Assembly (NCBI GenBank): GCA_009760855.2 | Contig: WPIO01000005.1 | Span: forward strand, 7,722,001-7,786,000 | Length of the DNA: 64,000 nt | Source of the DNA: Cristatella mucedo | Taxonomy: Eukaryota; Bryozoa; Phylactolaemata; Cristatellidae | Direction: 5' to 3' | Part shown: positions 13,401-25,400 of the stretch, piece after piece | How the letters are laid out: each line of letters opens with the position of its first letter | Position numbering within the stretch: position 1 is the first letter of the stretch | Position numbers and translations under genes: made by a program | The notes under the pieces: model-generated | The model's input: the letters and a program-made list of their open reading frames with translations, nothing else | What the model was told of the DNA's origin: nothing | The model's database searches: none

Positions 13401-16400
13401 GTACTAAGTTCCTTAAAGCCGCGTTTGTACAGTGAGTCTTGCTTGTGTCCTGTTCCGATCTCCCTTCTCATAGCACGTTTTACGTGGCCAGTTTTTCTCT
13501 TGAGTCTTGCTTCCTACTTACTCTGTGCCCAGAGTGATCATGGGAAATTTTTTTTAGGTAGGTAGGAAAGGCTATCCATGATTCACCTCCCTCTGAATTT
13601 TAACCTTCTTGGATCGCCTTTATCTCCTGCTGCCGCATTATTTGATACACTATGAGCTTGTAGTGCCCCATAAACAGGGACTCTATGAAGCTTCGATGAT
13701 TTTGCCGGTTGAGTCGTTCACCATACTTTTCAGAGTAATGAAGGTTTGCCTTTGACGGTGCCTATGATTAGTCGTTTGTTCAGTCTCGACAATGTTTTGG
13801 CCGAGAAATAGAACCAGGCTCAGCTTCTGAGTCTTTGATAAGTCATCCCTAATTCTTGGATCACCCCCAGTTTTGGTGACGTATGCACCGAAGACTGAAG
13901 CCGGACAGAAGCAAGACCCACTGTGTAAATGTAATGTAATGTAATGTATCTCCTTCAGTAACTCCACAAAGTCATAAAGACCACGTGGGTGTTACGCAGG
14001 AGAGTTTTGTATAGCGCACTCACAGCCTATGCGACTTTCGGTACGCATTCGGTAGCCAACAGACTTCGTCTCACGCAACAAAGAGAAAGTGGGAAGCATA
14101 GCAGAGTTAGGAGAGCAGTTGAGGTAGTGAGTAGCAAAGAAGTAGCAGTTCAGGACCGCTGAAAAAGATGTGCCATAGTCGGCAGTTGGAGAGTAGATGT
14201 CGTTGCGTAAGAATTGTGGAAGCGAGTTCCACAGTCTAGGACCTGCAGAGCTAAAGCTTCTGTCGCCAACTGTCTTTAAGCAGAGGAATGGGACAGCTAG
14301 TTTATTGTCCACACTGGACCTGAGGGCGCGAACAGGCTGAAACTGATGCAGCAGTTCAGCTAGGTACGAAGGAGCTAAGCCGTGGCGGGCCTTGTGGGTC
14401 AGCGTAAGAACTTTGCTCTGTATCCTTTGCTCAACCGGCAACCATCCTAGCTCTTTCAGCAGAGGTGACACGTGCTCAAACCGCTGGGACTTGAAGACTA
14501 GCCTTGCAGCCATATTCATAGTCCGCTGTAGTGGCATAATAGCTTTCTTTGGTAGCCCAGCCAAAAGGGAATTACAATAATCAAGCCGAGACAGAACTAA
14601 AGAGCTAGTTAAATTTTTTACAAGCCACTGTGGGAGACAGCTTCTAATCTTGGATAGGGATCGGATGTGATGGCTAGCTGTAGAGGCAGTCTTCAGAATG
14701 AAGCTTTTGAAATTGAGGCAGCTGTCGAACACGACACCTAGATTACGAGCATGTAGTGAAGGTCGCACAATAGCATCACCTATTAGAACAGCAAAGCCTT
14801 TTAATCCAGCCACACGCTTAGGGTGTCCTATGAGAAGCAGTTCGGTTTTATCGTAATTTAATTTCAGGAAGTTTTCCGACATCCAGGATCGAATATCGGC
14901 AAGGCAAGCATTCAGTTTCTCAGTTGCTGCAGCAGATTCCGACGGTTAAAATGACAAATACAACTGAGTATCGTCAGCATAGAAGTGATATCCTATTCCA
15001 TGGGCCTTAATCACTTTTCCCAGAGGTTGCTTATAAATGGAGAACAGCAAGGGACCAAGTACAGACCCTTGAGGGACTCCACATGTGACCCTTCTCATGT
15101 CTGAGACCTGACCCCCACACGACACGGATTGAACACGATTAGACAAGTATGATTTAAACCACGCAAGTGCTTCGTCTTCCAGACCGATCGTTGTTCTCAA
15201 TCGTTCAAGCAGAACTTAGTGATCAATGGTGTCGAAGGCAGCAGACAGATCTAGCAGAGCTAGGGCAGTGACATTCCTGTCGTCGTTGCCACGTAGAATG
15301 TCATTGTTAACACGGAGGAGAGCAGTTTCAGTAGAGTGCTGCCTCTTGAAACCTGATTGAAATGTTTCTGACATTCCATTATTTTCAATATGTTCAACCA
15401 GCTGCTTAGCAACAATTTTTTCAAGAGTCTTTGATAAGAACGGAAGAAGGGAAACTGGACGATAGTTTGCTAGGACCTCTGTGTCTAATCCAGGCTTTTT
15501 AAGAATGGGTCTAACGATTGCCGATTTGAAGGACTTGGGGACGACCCCTCTTCCCAAAGAAGCATTAAAAATCTTGGTTATGGCAGGGCTAAGTTGGTCT
15601 GCTAGTGAAGACCACAGAGATGAAGGTATAGGGTCTTCAGGAGACGAGCTCTTTTTGCTAGACCTTATTAAGGCAGCCACATCACAGGCAGAAACATCGG
15701 AGAACCCTTTAAGAAAGGTCACAGGTTGAGGACCGGCGATTGCTTTGGTCGGAGGGGGCTTAATGGAGGCACGAATGTGCACAATTTTTTCAGTAAAAAA
15801 GGCTGATAACTTTTCGGCTGAGCCCTTAATATCTGGGGAGTCAGACCTAACAGCATTGGCCAGTAAATGGTTTACTGTCTTTTAAATCTGTTTAGTGTCC
15901 GACTGGCAGGAATTCAGTTTTCTAATGAAAAAAGAAGCCCTGGCTTTTTTAAGCTTTCGGGTGTAAACTCGAAGGATGTCTTTAAAATTGACTAGGTCTG
16001 CCTCAGACCCCGATTTCTTGAAATGCAATATTAGCAGACCATGAAAACGCTTAGGATACTCGATTCGACAGGTGTCCTTAATTAGGAAGCTGCCCTGCTC
16101 TGGCTGCTATGATTGGCTACACAGATCGAGTTTGACTGTACAATATATATGTATCTATATATATATCTGCCTGTATTGATCTCTAGCCTATAATTTTAAA
16201 AATCCTAAAAGACTAATCTGTGTTACACTGTAGAGTTTCCTTAACTCAGAGCCTAAGCTGCCGCTATCAGTGTGCATGCGACAGCCCTTCGGTTAATGCA
16301 GAGAAGTTGTAGTGAAAAGCAGCATAGCTGAGTCAGGAGGTAAGTAGCTTAGGAGTAGCAAAGCAGGGACGGCTGGAGCGATTGTGCCAGAGTTTGCAGC

Positions 16401-19400
16401 AAGAGTGGAGATATCGTTGGGCCAGCATTATGGAAGTGAGTTCTAAGCCACTGCTTATCAGAAACTGTTTACCCATACCTCGTACGGACCTCAAATCCTT
16501 TGGAGACCGTGCATTTAGTTCGTATGCTCTCAAAGCCTGGAACTCACTCCCGACTTTCGTCAGACATCCCCCGACCTGACCACATTTAAAAAGAAATTAA
16601 AAATGCACCTATTTATGATAGCATGTGGTGGGTCCATGTGATTCGTTTTTTTATGTGCTTATGTGTGATGACACTGTTGCATGCTGCCACTAAACACACT
16701 TGCATGCTGAGTCTGTGCATGTCACCCCTAACCATGTTACTCTTGTTGTTTATCAATCATGATACCACTCACCATTCGACCGTGTTTACTTTGCAGCAAT
16801 TGTAAAGTGCCTAGAAAGAAATTGATTTTTCCGTAGGCACTTTATTAAGTATATTATTATTATTATTATTAAGTCTCGGTAGCGGCAGAGGTAAAGCTTC
16901 TATCACCAACAGTCTTCACTGATAGCATACTTTCGTACTTTTTACCACGCCTTGTGTGCATTAAACGTCTGCTCTAGCGAACATACAGCAGTCTTTGGCC
17001 AAACAATCCGGCGTTTACAGCTCACACAGTTTCACACACCCACACCCACTCCTTCTTGGAACACAAGTGCAAGTGCACCTGCGTGCATGTTCTTACTTTC
17101 ATAATTGTTCATACCTTTCATACTTTCATACACTTACGCAGCTAGCATACCTGTTTGTTAGCACCACCTGGCCAAGAAGAGGCTATTTTGGCCGATGGAT
17201 ATGCCAACTTTCTTGGCCATCCTCTCCTTTTGCATAAGTTATTCTTATGTGCATTCTTGGTTACTGGCCGTTTTACTTTCATGCTGTTCAGTGCCGTGAG
17301 GGTCGGCTGCCTGTTTGGTGCACCACCCTGCAGCCGTGATTGCGGGGTCGCTGTTCCCTGCTGAGCTAGCTTGTTCTACGCAGTGCATTTCTTGGATTGT
17401 GCTAAAGTCGGCCTCAGTTGGGCTGGCTGGCCTTGCTGCAGCAGGGGCTGCTTGGATCGCAGGATGCCTTGAGCAGTCAGGCCTGCAGGCACACCGAGTG
17501 CAGGAAAGACTGGCTTCAAGGGCATGTGCCAAAGGACCTTCGAACCGATATTGCTGTCAGCTGCTGGTCAGGGCACCGACCGGGAGCTGGTTTGGCCCAG
17601 TGATTAAGGGTATTCGCCCCGACGAAGGAGGTCTAGCCGAGGTCGTTGTGTGTGCGTGTGTGCGTGCGTGCCTGTGTTGCTCAAGTCATCATAGTCGTAA
17701 AGGATGTAAAGATGTTAATGACCGTCGGTCATTTCACTCTTAATACTCTTCCTCTGGCCGATGCCATCACCAAATCCAATGCTGGCTTTCATTTTGCACC
17801 GATAGTACTAAGCTTTTACCTATCCTTCGACCTATTCTACTAAGAGCCGCTCAGCATCCAACTTGGTACCTATTCCGGTCAGCTTTTCCTTCGCCATAGT
17901 GAACTTGCCTTTTTTGCTCCGGAATGCTTTGCGTGCATTCACCTATGCGTGATTCAGTGCATGTTACTAGCTATAGGTCTTACTTGCCTGTGGCTGTGAG
18001 TGTCATAATGTTTCCTCTGCATGCTGGCTTAAGCATGAAACGTTTTTAGCTTTTGCTTGCTTGATATCGTGCTTGTCACTAGCCGGTGTGTACTGATTCT
18101 CTAGCATGGAGTTGTAAAGCATCTGGATAGAGATTAAGTTCTCTTAGGATGCTATACAAGCGATTTTTTATCAATAATATTGTGTTCTACTGGCCAGGCA
18201 AAAGCAAAGCTAAAAAAACGACCCGAGTCGTAAGGAAGTAGGTTGGTAGGCTGGAGCCGCCGGATGCAGTCGAGCTGAACTTCTTTAGGGGTAGAGGCTG
18301 GCCGTTAAGAGTCAACTTGACTTGTTTGCAATTATGGTGGCAGACACTTTGATAAAGTCGTTTATGATTTGAAAATATGAGTTTTATGTTTGTGTATTGC
18401 ACTGCTGATGTCTCGGGAGTAACTCATGTTAAATATTGTGCTTCAGTTGAAATAGCAATAGTTGGCTGTAATAATGTTTCGACTTTTCAGGCTGCCCCGA
18501 GGGACGCGATGCCGGTGGCTTGAGGCAACTTTGTTGGAAGCTTCTTCTGAATTACTTGCCTCCAGATCGTGAACAATGGACACGATGTTTACTTAAGCAC
18601 AGGTGCTGTTTGGCTGCCGTTATATCGGCACAGTGCTTTTGCTGTAGTGATAGGCAGTTTGTGGAGCCTCACCACATACAACGATTCAATTGCTACTGGC
18701 TGCATATCGAACATATGCACGGATAAGTATAGCTACGTGCTGTTTGTGTTTGTGCGTGTGTATGGATGTATTCCTTTTGATGCATTTTAGAGAACATCAT
18801 GGTAACTGCGACAATTAATGCATGTGCACTCATGGCATGGACGTTAAGGGATGCACAATTGGTGGTTATGACGACACAGTTTGTGTGAGCATGTCTGTCA
18901 CATCACCCTTCTACTGACCGACTAGTACTGGCTCTCTATCAAGTATTTGTAATCATTACATTAAAAGGACATTTGTTTAGCACCTAAAAGAGTGATCTCT
19001 TTCTCAGCACTTTACATGTGCTGGAAAGGAGTCATATTAAATGGTTGGTGATAACATGCACAGCATCAGCACACATAAGCATACAAATGTCGATGCACAC
19101 GTAACCAAAATGCTATGAGGAACTGGTGCGTTTCTAATTTTCTTTTAAATGTCAAGTGAGGCGATGTCGTCACGTCAGTCGAGAGTGAGTTCAAGGCTTT
19201 TGGAGTGTGTTAACTCAAGGCGAGGTCTTCAGAGAATTGTTGTATTTAGAGGCGCAGCTAAACGACTTGAGTAAAAAAAAAAGTGGATGGTACGATGCAA
19301 AGCCTGAATCGAAGTATTTCTGCTACTTGTTCTGGAACAAGATAAGTAAGGGTTCCTAAAATTTAGTGGCAGAATATCGGAGTTGATACACTGCTTGATG

Positions 19401-22400
19401 GGGAGCCAGTGCAGGTTGGTGTGAAGCTAGGAGTGTGGCAGCTGCAACGTCGGCGACAGACAACCCTATCTGCGAAGTGTTGTACCAATTGTCAATGTCT
19501 TATTTCACGGGCAGGAAGACCTGCGAGTAGGTATTTAAAGAAGTCTTGGTATAATTTCAAAAGTGTATGTACCTACTTAAGCTGTGGTATCGTTATCAGA
19601 GCCGGCCTGAATTGTTACAACAATCCATAGCTGAAGTAGACAGGCTGCACCGGGGAGATGATGTGGTTATCTAGTGAGTGTCTCTTGGGAACAGGATGCC
19701 CAGATTGTGGGCAGCTGCTATAGAAGATATGCTTGCAGAGCCTAATTTGAGAGTTAAAGCTTTCCAATATCCGAGTGACAAGGTTTGCCTATAAGTCGTA
19801 AGTTGGTTTTGACATCGTTCGATTTGAGGAAGTTTGCTGTCATCCAGGTGCAAATGTCAGCGCTAACACATCGATGTCAAAATTCGGTAGCTCACTTTTA
19901 GATCCATTCATTCTCCTGCTCTGGCGTACATATCCGAAATACTTGCTCCTCTGGCTTAGTCTCTTAGTTTCTCCTGTGCTCCAAAACTTGGAGCTCACAA
20001 GCAAGTGACTTTAGGTCATGTGCTGGGTGGACGAGATTTAAGAAGAGATAAAAGAAGTTACAAAACCACCAGCTCTGCACAGTAGTTGTAATGTGTGCTA
20101 TGTATGTATGTGCGTGTGCGTGTATGCTAATGTAAATGTAATGTATCTCCATCTGTAACTCCACAAAGCCATAAAGACTATGTGGGTGTTATGCAGGAGA
20201 GTTTTGTATAGCAAACACTCACAGCCTAAGCGGCTTTTGGTAAGCATTCGGTAGCCAACAGACTTCATCTCACGCAACAAAGAGAAATTGGGAAGCATAG
20301 CACAATCAGGAGAGCAGTTAAGGTAGTGAGTAGCATAGAAGTAGCAGCTCAGGACCGCTGAAAAGGATGTGCCATAGTCGGCAGTAGGAGAGTAGTTGTC
20401 GTTGCGTAAGAATTGTGGAAGCGAGTTCCACAGTCTAGGACCTGCAGAGCTAAAGCTTCTGTTGCCAACGGTCTTTAAGCAGAGGAATAGAACAGCTAAT
20501 TAATTGTTCATACAGGGCCTGAGGGCGCAAAGAGGCTGAAACTGGTTCAGCAGTTTGTTGCTTCATCTATGTGCTCTGACCTAGTTTGATAGTGTTTCCT
20601 GCAGTCGAACCTGGCAATATCACAAATCGGCTGACATACATATTTCCAGCTTATATTAAGTGTCGAGAAATACACTTCTCTCAGTGAGTTATAAACTGTT
20701 GGGAGTATTACTTTGAGCCGACTTTGTCCAGGTAGTGATTGTCAAATTTCAATTGATAAGCTACTCTGATGCTGCCTGTATAGTAGAGAAATTTTGGTGA
20801 GTTTTAAAAATGCCGCCTCATTTTTATAGTGGCTAAAGAGCTTAGCGACCCTGCTTTCGGCATGCAGTTTAGATGTATTACAGGCTGAAACGAACCTGCA
20901 ACCCACGTCAGGACATACTGCTAGTTGCCCACCTAATTATGTTCAATATCTAGGGTTTTATATATCTGCATTTACATGTCAGGGCTGCAGAATAGATGAG
21001 TAAGTTGCCTTTATGGCTTGGTAATAGAAGTATTAAGAGCAGTGTGAGTAGCTCAATGCTGGGATGATTGTTGAAAGAAGTCAAATGTAAGGTTTTTGCT
21101 TAGGAACTTGCCAGAATTGACAATTTTATTCTCAATCCTACCCTTCCTACTGCTGCCTGGTTCCGGATTCAGTAATACTAATAACAATTATAGGTCGTCT
21201 GTATTGCATGCTAGGAAAACTTAATTTCTATCTAGGTCCTTTACAGCTCGTTTCAAGAGAAGCACTTATCGAAGGTCAATGTCATGTACGGTATCGTGCT
21301 GAGGCAATCGCTCAAGTATTATGTTGAAGGCCAGTATGCAAAATTCTCAGGGTGCTCAGGGCGACTGATTAGTAGAAACATTGGCTTGTAACCTGCGCTG
21401 AATCATTTTAAGGTATGCATGCAAAGCAGACTGGAATGGATTCACAAGTCCACTGGGGCTCGGGCAAAGCAAAGTGAAACAGTCTTTAGCTGAGACTTTC
21501 TACTACTAGTAATAATAAGAAGAGTACATTTGTAAACCCCCCTCAGACAACTTAATATCTCTCTCTCTCTCTCTCTCTCTCTCTAGGCACTTTACATTTG
21601 CTGTAAAGGAAGCATGATCTTATCGTTATTGGTAGCATGCACAATGTCAACAGGCATAACATGATTAGAGGGTCAGCATGCAAATATGGTTAGTGGCAGC
21701 ATGCATAGTGCAGTACTCATAAGCATGTAAGTACCCACTAAATATTGTGATAATTAGATGTGGTTTTAGCATTTTTAAATGTCGTCAGGGGATGTAGTGA
21801 CGTCAGTCGGGATTGAGTTCCGGGTTTTGAAAACATAGGAACTAAAGGCATGGTCTCCAAAGGATTTGACTTTAATGATACAAGTCAATGATGGTCGTAA
21901 AAAAAGCCGGAGTAAGTTCCAGACTTCTGGCGAATAAGGACTGAGGGCCAGATAACTACAATCTTTCACTTATGTGCGATGGATGGAGAGGCAACTGGCA
22001 CACTGTAGGAGCAGCAAGGTCGGATAGGTAGGCGATTAAAGCAACTTGTAAGCCAGACAGAGGATCTGGAAGTGGGTTCGATTCTTGATAAGGAGCCAGT
22101 GTTCCTCAGACCGAAGCATTGCGATGTTGCAGGCCGGCCAATGACGACAGACCTGATGAGCTGCCGAGTTTTGTGCTAGATGTGCAAGATTAAAGGTACA
22201 AGCTAGAAGTCCTTAGTTAAACGAATTGCAGTTAATTTAAATGCGATGTCGCAAACGCATGGACTAGTTTAACTGTGATCCTTTTTATTAAGCAGGCACT
22301 GATTTTAGCAATTTTACTCGATTGAAAATATCCTAAATTGATAGTGAAAGTAATGTGCTAATCCCGTGAATGGTCGTTTTAGAATAGGCTGACCTGTTTA

Positions 22401-25400
22401 GAGGCTGGTGTCACTGCAGTGATGCTAGGTTAACAATCTTGATAGTGACTTAACTCTACTTGGGGCTAAAGTCCTTTAACTAGAGATTGAAACCAGACTT
22501 TCCCATAGTTATTAGATAGCCTAGTCATTGTTAATCTTCGTTAATTTAATGACCATCTAAGTAAGATATCGATGCGTACTGCTGCCAAGGAGGTAAGTGA
22601 GTCAGGTGCTGAGCAAGGCTTATAAAGGGCTAAAGATATATGGAGCTGAGTGTCATCAGCATAGAATTAAAAGCCAATATTATGTTTGGTGATGACATTA
22701 GAACGTTGGAAACTATAGATAGTAAAAAGATGAGGGCCTAAGGCCAAACAATGAGGTGCCCCACACTTAAGGGGCGACCTAGATTACCAACAGCCATTTG
22801 CATCAACACTTAGTCATCTATCACTGAGGTCTGACTTGCCCCAGCTTAATACTGTGCCATTCACACCTAAGCATGTGGAGAGGCACTCCAGAAGGGTGTG
22901 GTGGCTCCTTGTATCAAGCGGTGCTGTCATATATACAGGATATACTGTAGGAGAGCTGTTAATTTAATGCACTTACAGCATTTTTGTTGTTCAACATTTC
23001 AAGTACTTCCTTTGCAGCAAACGTAAAGCACCCTGAAAGAGATTGAGTTCTCTGAGGGTGAGTTATCAAGTGTATTATTATTATTGCTAGGTATCGGCTT
23101 ACATTTTGTATGTAACTTTCGTAGTAGCTGCACCTTTATCATGCCACAATGGCTGTCTATTCTGCTGGCATTATGCTAATGCTAACGTCACATTAAGGCA
23201 TTGGCAGCAGAGGGCAGCTCATATACCTATGCATCTATGGGATGTAATTGGCCCCCCACATACTGCCTTGCTTCACGTGGAAATCTAGAATACCGTACTT
23301 GCTATGTCTATTATGTCTACCCTGCTTTCCTTTTGCCTTTATAGTCCACGATTCATGGTGCTAGCTTTTCTTGCTGTTTGCAGGCAAACTTACAAGGACT
23401 TCATTGACGAAATGATCGTTAAGCCTGGCCAGACAGCTTCAGGCAAAACAGATGTAACTCACGAAGATCATGTATGTTGCTCTTTGCTTTACACTGTTAC
23501 ATGTGCACTAGTTGCTAGCAGAACCAGCTAAGACATATGTTTTATATCAGCTGAATAAGTTCCTTTTGATTACGGATCCCTTGCATGAATTAAAGATCCT
23601 CTGATTCTGTATTGTGACCCATGCCTGACTTTTGTTGATGGTCAATTGCATGACTGACGTGTCGCTCACTACTCTGTGCAGTTGCTGACCGTATTTCAGC
23701 ACTACAGTGCAGTCTGTATACTAACAGTCGCCCATTACAAAATATGCTCTTATATGGCTTATACTTGTAGCTAGGCAGCATTTAGGAGGCGTACTACTTT
23801 TGAATCTGAAACCGAAATCGAACTATTAAAATTTATTTGTTTGTGGTGCATGCTGGGTCTTAGCCTAGGAGGTAAGGTGCTCGCTCTTCACCACCCAGGT
23901 CATGGGTTCGAGTCTTGAAGCTGTGGTGATAGCCGTAAAGACTTTTCTGCTGCTATACAAATGAGGCTGTTAAATCAGCTAACATTTGATACTGTGCATA
24001 TTACTAACCCTTAGTTATTGATTCCTTTGCAGCTATTATGATATTCTTTTTATTCATTTGTAACGTCCAGCTGCAGTGTGTGGCCAAATGCTGTCCTTCC
24101 TTTATTCTTTAGGCTGTATGTAACTCATTGACCTTAATGTAGTTTTTCTGAGGAGTTATCTTGTCGTTGATGTGGCCCTCTCGATTAACATTTTTTGCCG
24201 TGATCGTTTAATGGTCAAGGTTTCTTTGGCCTGTGCATGTTGATATATGGCATCGTGCATTTTTTTCAGTAATGCTTCCGATTTGATATGCTCTCATCCC
24301 AGACGTCAGCCAATGCCATTACGGTTCATTTTTTTGTTGCTATGGTTTGGAACTTGGAAGTGGGCATGTGGCCCTCAGTAGTCAGATTCACGGTAAGGTG
24401 GTTTAGATTTAAAAAAAAAACGGAAAAGAAAAACTTAAGCATTTGTGGCATAAAGGTCATTCGGAAAACTGGTTGAACCTATTCATAGTGTGCATGGGAG
24501 TTGGCTGGAAAGCTGCAAATCCACGTGTTCTGTCTTGGTATTTTTGCTTTCCTATGATAGGTGTTGGTTATTTACTAACGCATTAAAAAAAGCCCCAGAA
24601 AAACCTCACAGAAGCTGGTACTTCCATTGTGCAGTTGTTAGTCGTGGCCGTGAAACCCTTTCTGTATAAGTGCATGCCAAATATGAAAAGGTCCAAGCTA
24701 ACTGACTAAGCGACTTGGGCCACAGAGGTCGTACATCGAGTTATGAGGGCGAGCTGCTAGAGTTTAGATGGCTGCCTTCTGCCTATCGTTAAGTGGTATT
24801 TTGTAAGTTTATCAAATGATTATTGACAACAAGGTAATTGCACCAGCTTTTCAAGCCTGTTTGAAGACTGGTTTTAAGGCTGATGAAATAGAAGCTCGTT
24901 GATGGTGTAATGTAGTCCAGCGGTTAAGATGCTCGCCCCGACCAAGGTCTGACTGAGGTCGTTGGCTCGAGCCCCGAGGCATATGTAAAGGGCCTGAATA
25001 GAGATGCTGTAAAAATGAGCTGTGTTTATTTATTTATGTAATGTGATTGGAATTGTAAGGTGAATCGTCATTATGCTGTATGTGTGGAACTTGTGGAGAC
25101 CATCCTGTGCATTGATACCATCAGCATTGCTGAGGTTTAGATCCACACTGGCTTCTGAGTTCTGCTCGGCAATTCTATCCCAGCAGCTGCACAAACAGCA
25201 GCAGCAGTGTGACATAATAATAATAATAATAATAATAATTCACTTGATAAAGCGCCCTCAGAGAACTTAATCTCTCTCTAGGCGCTTTACATTTGCTGTA
25301 AAGTGAAATGCAATTGAATGGTAAGTAAAATCATGCTTGAAAAAACAAACGAAATGAATAATATGGTTATGGGTGACATGCACAGGGTCAGCATGCAAAT

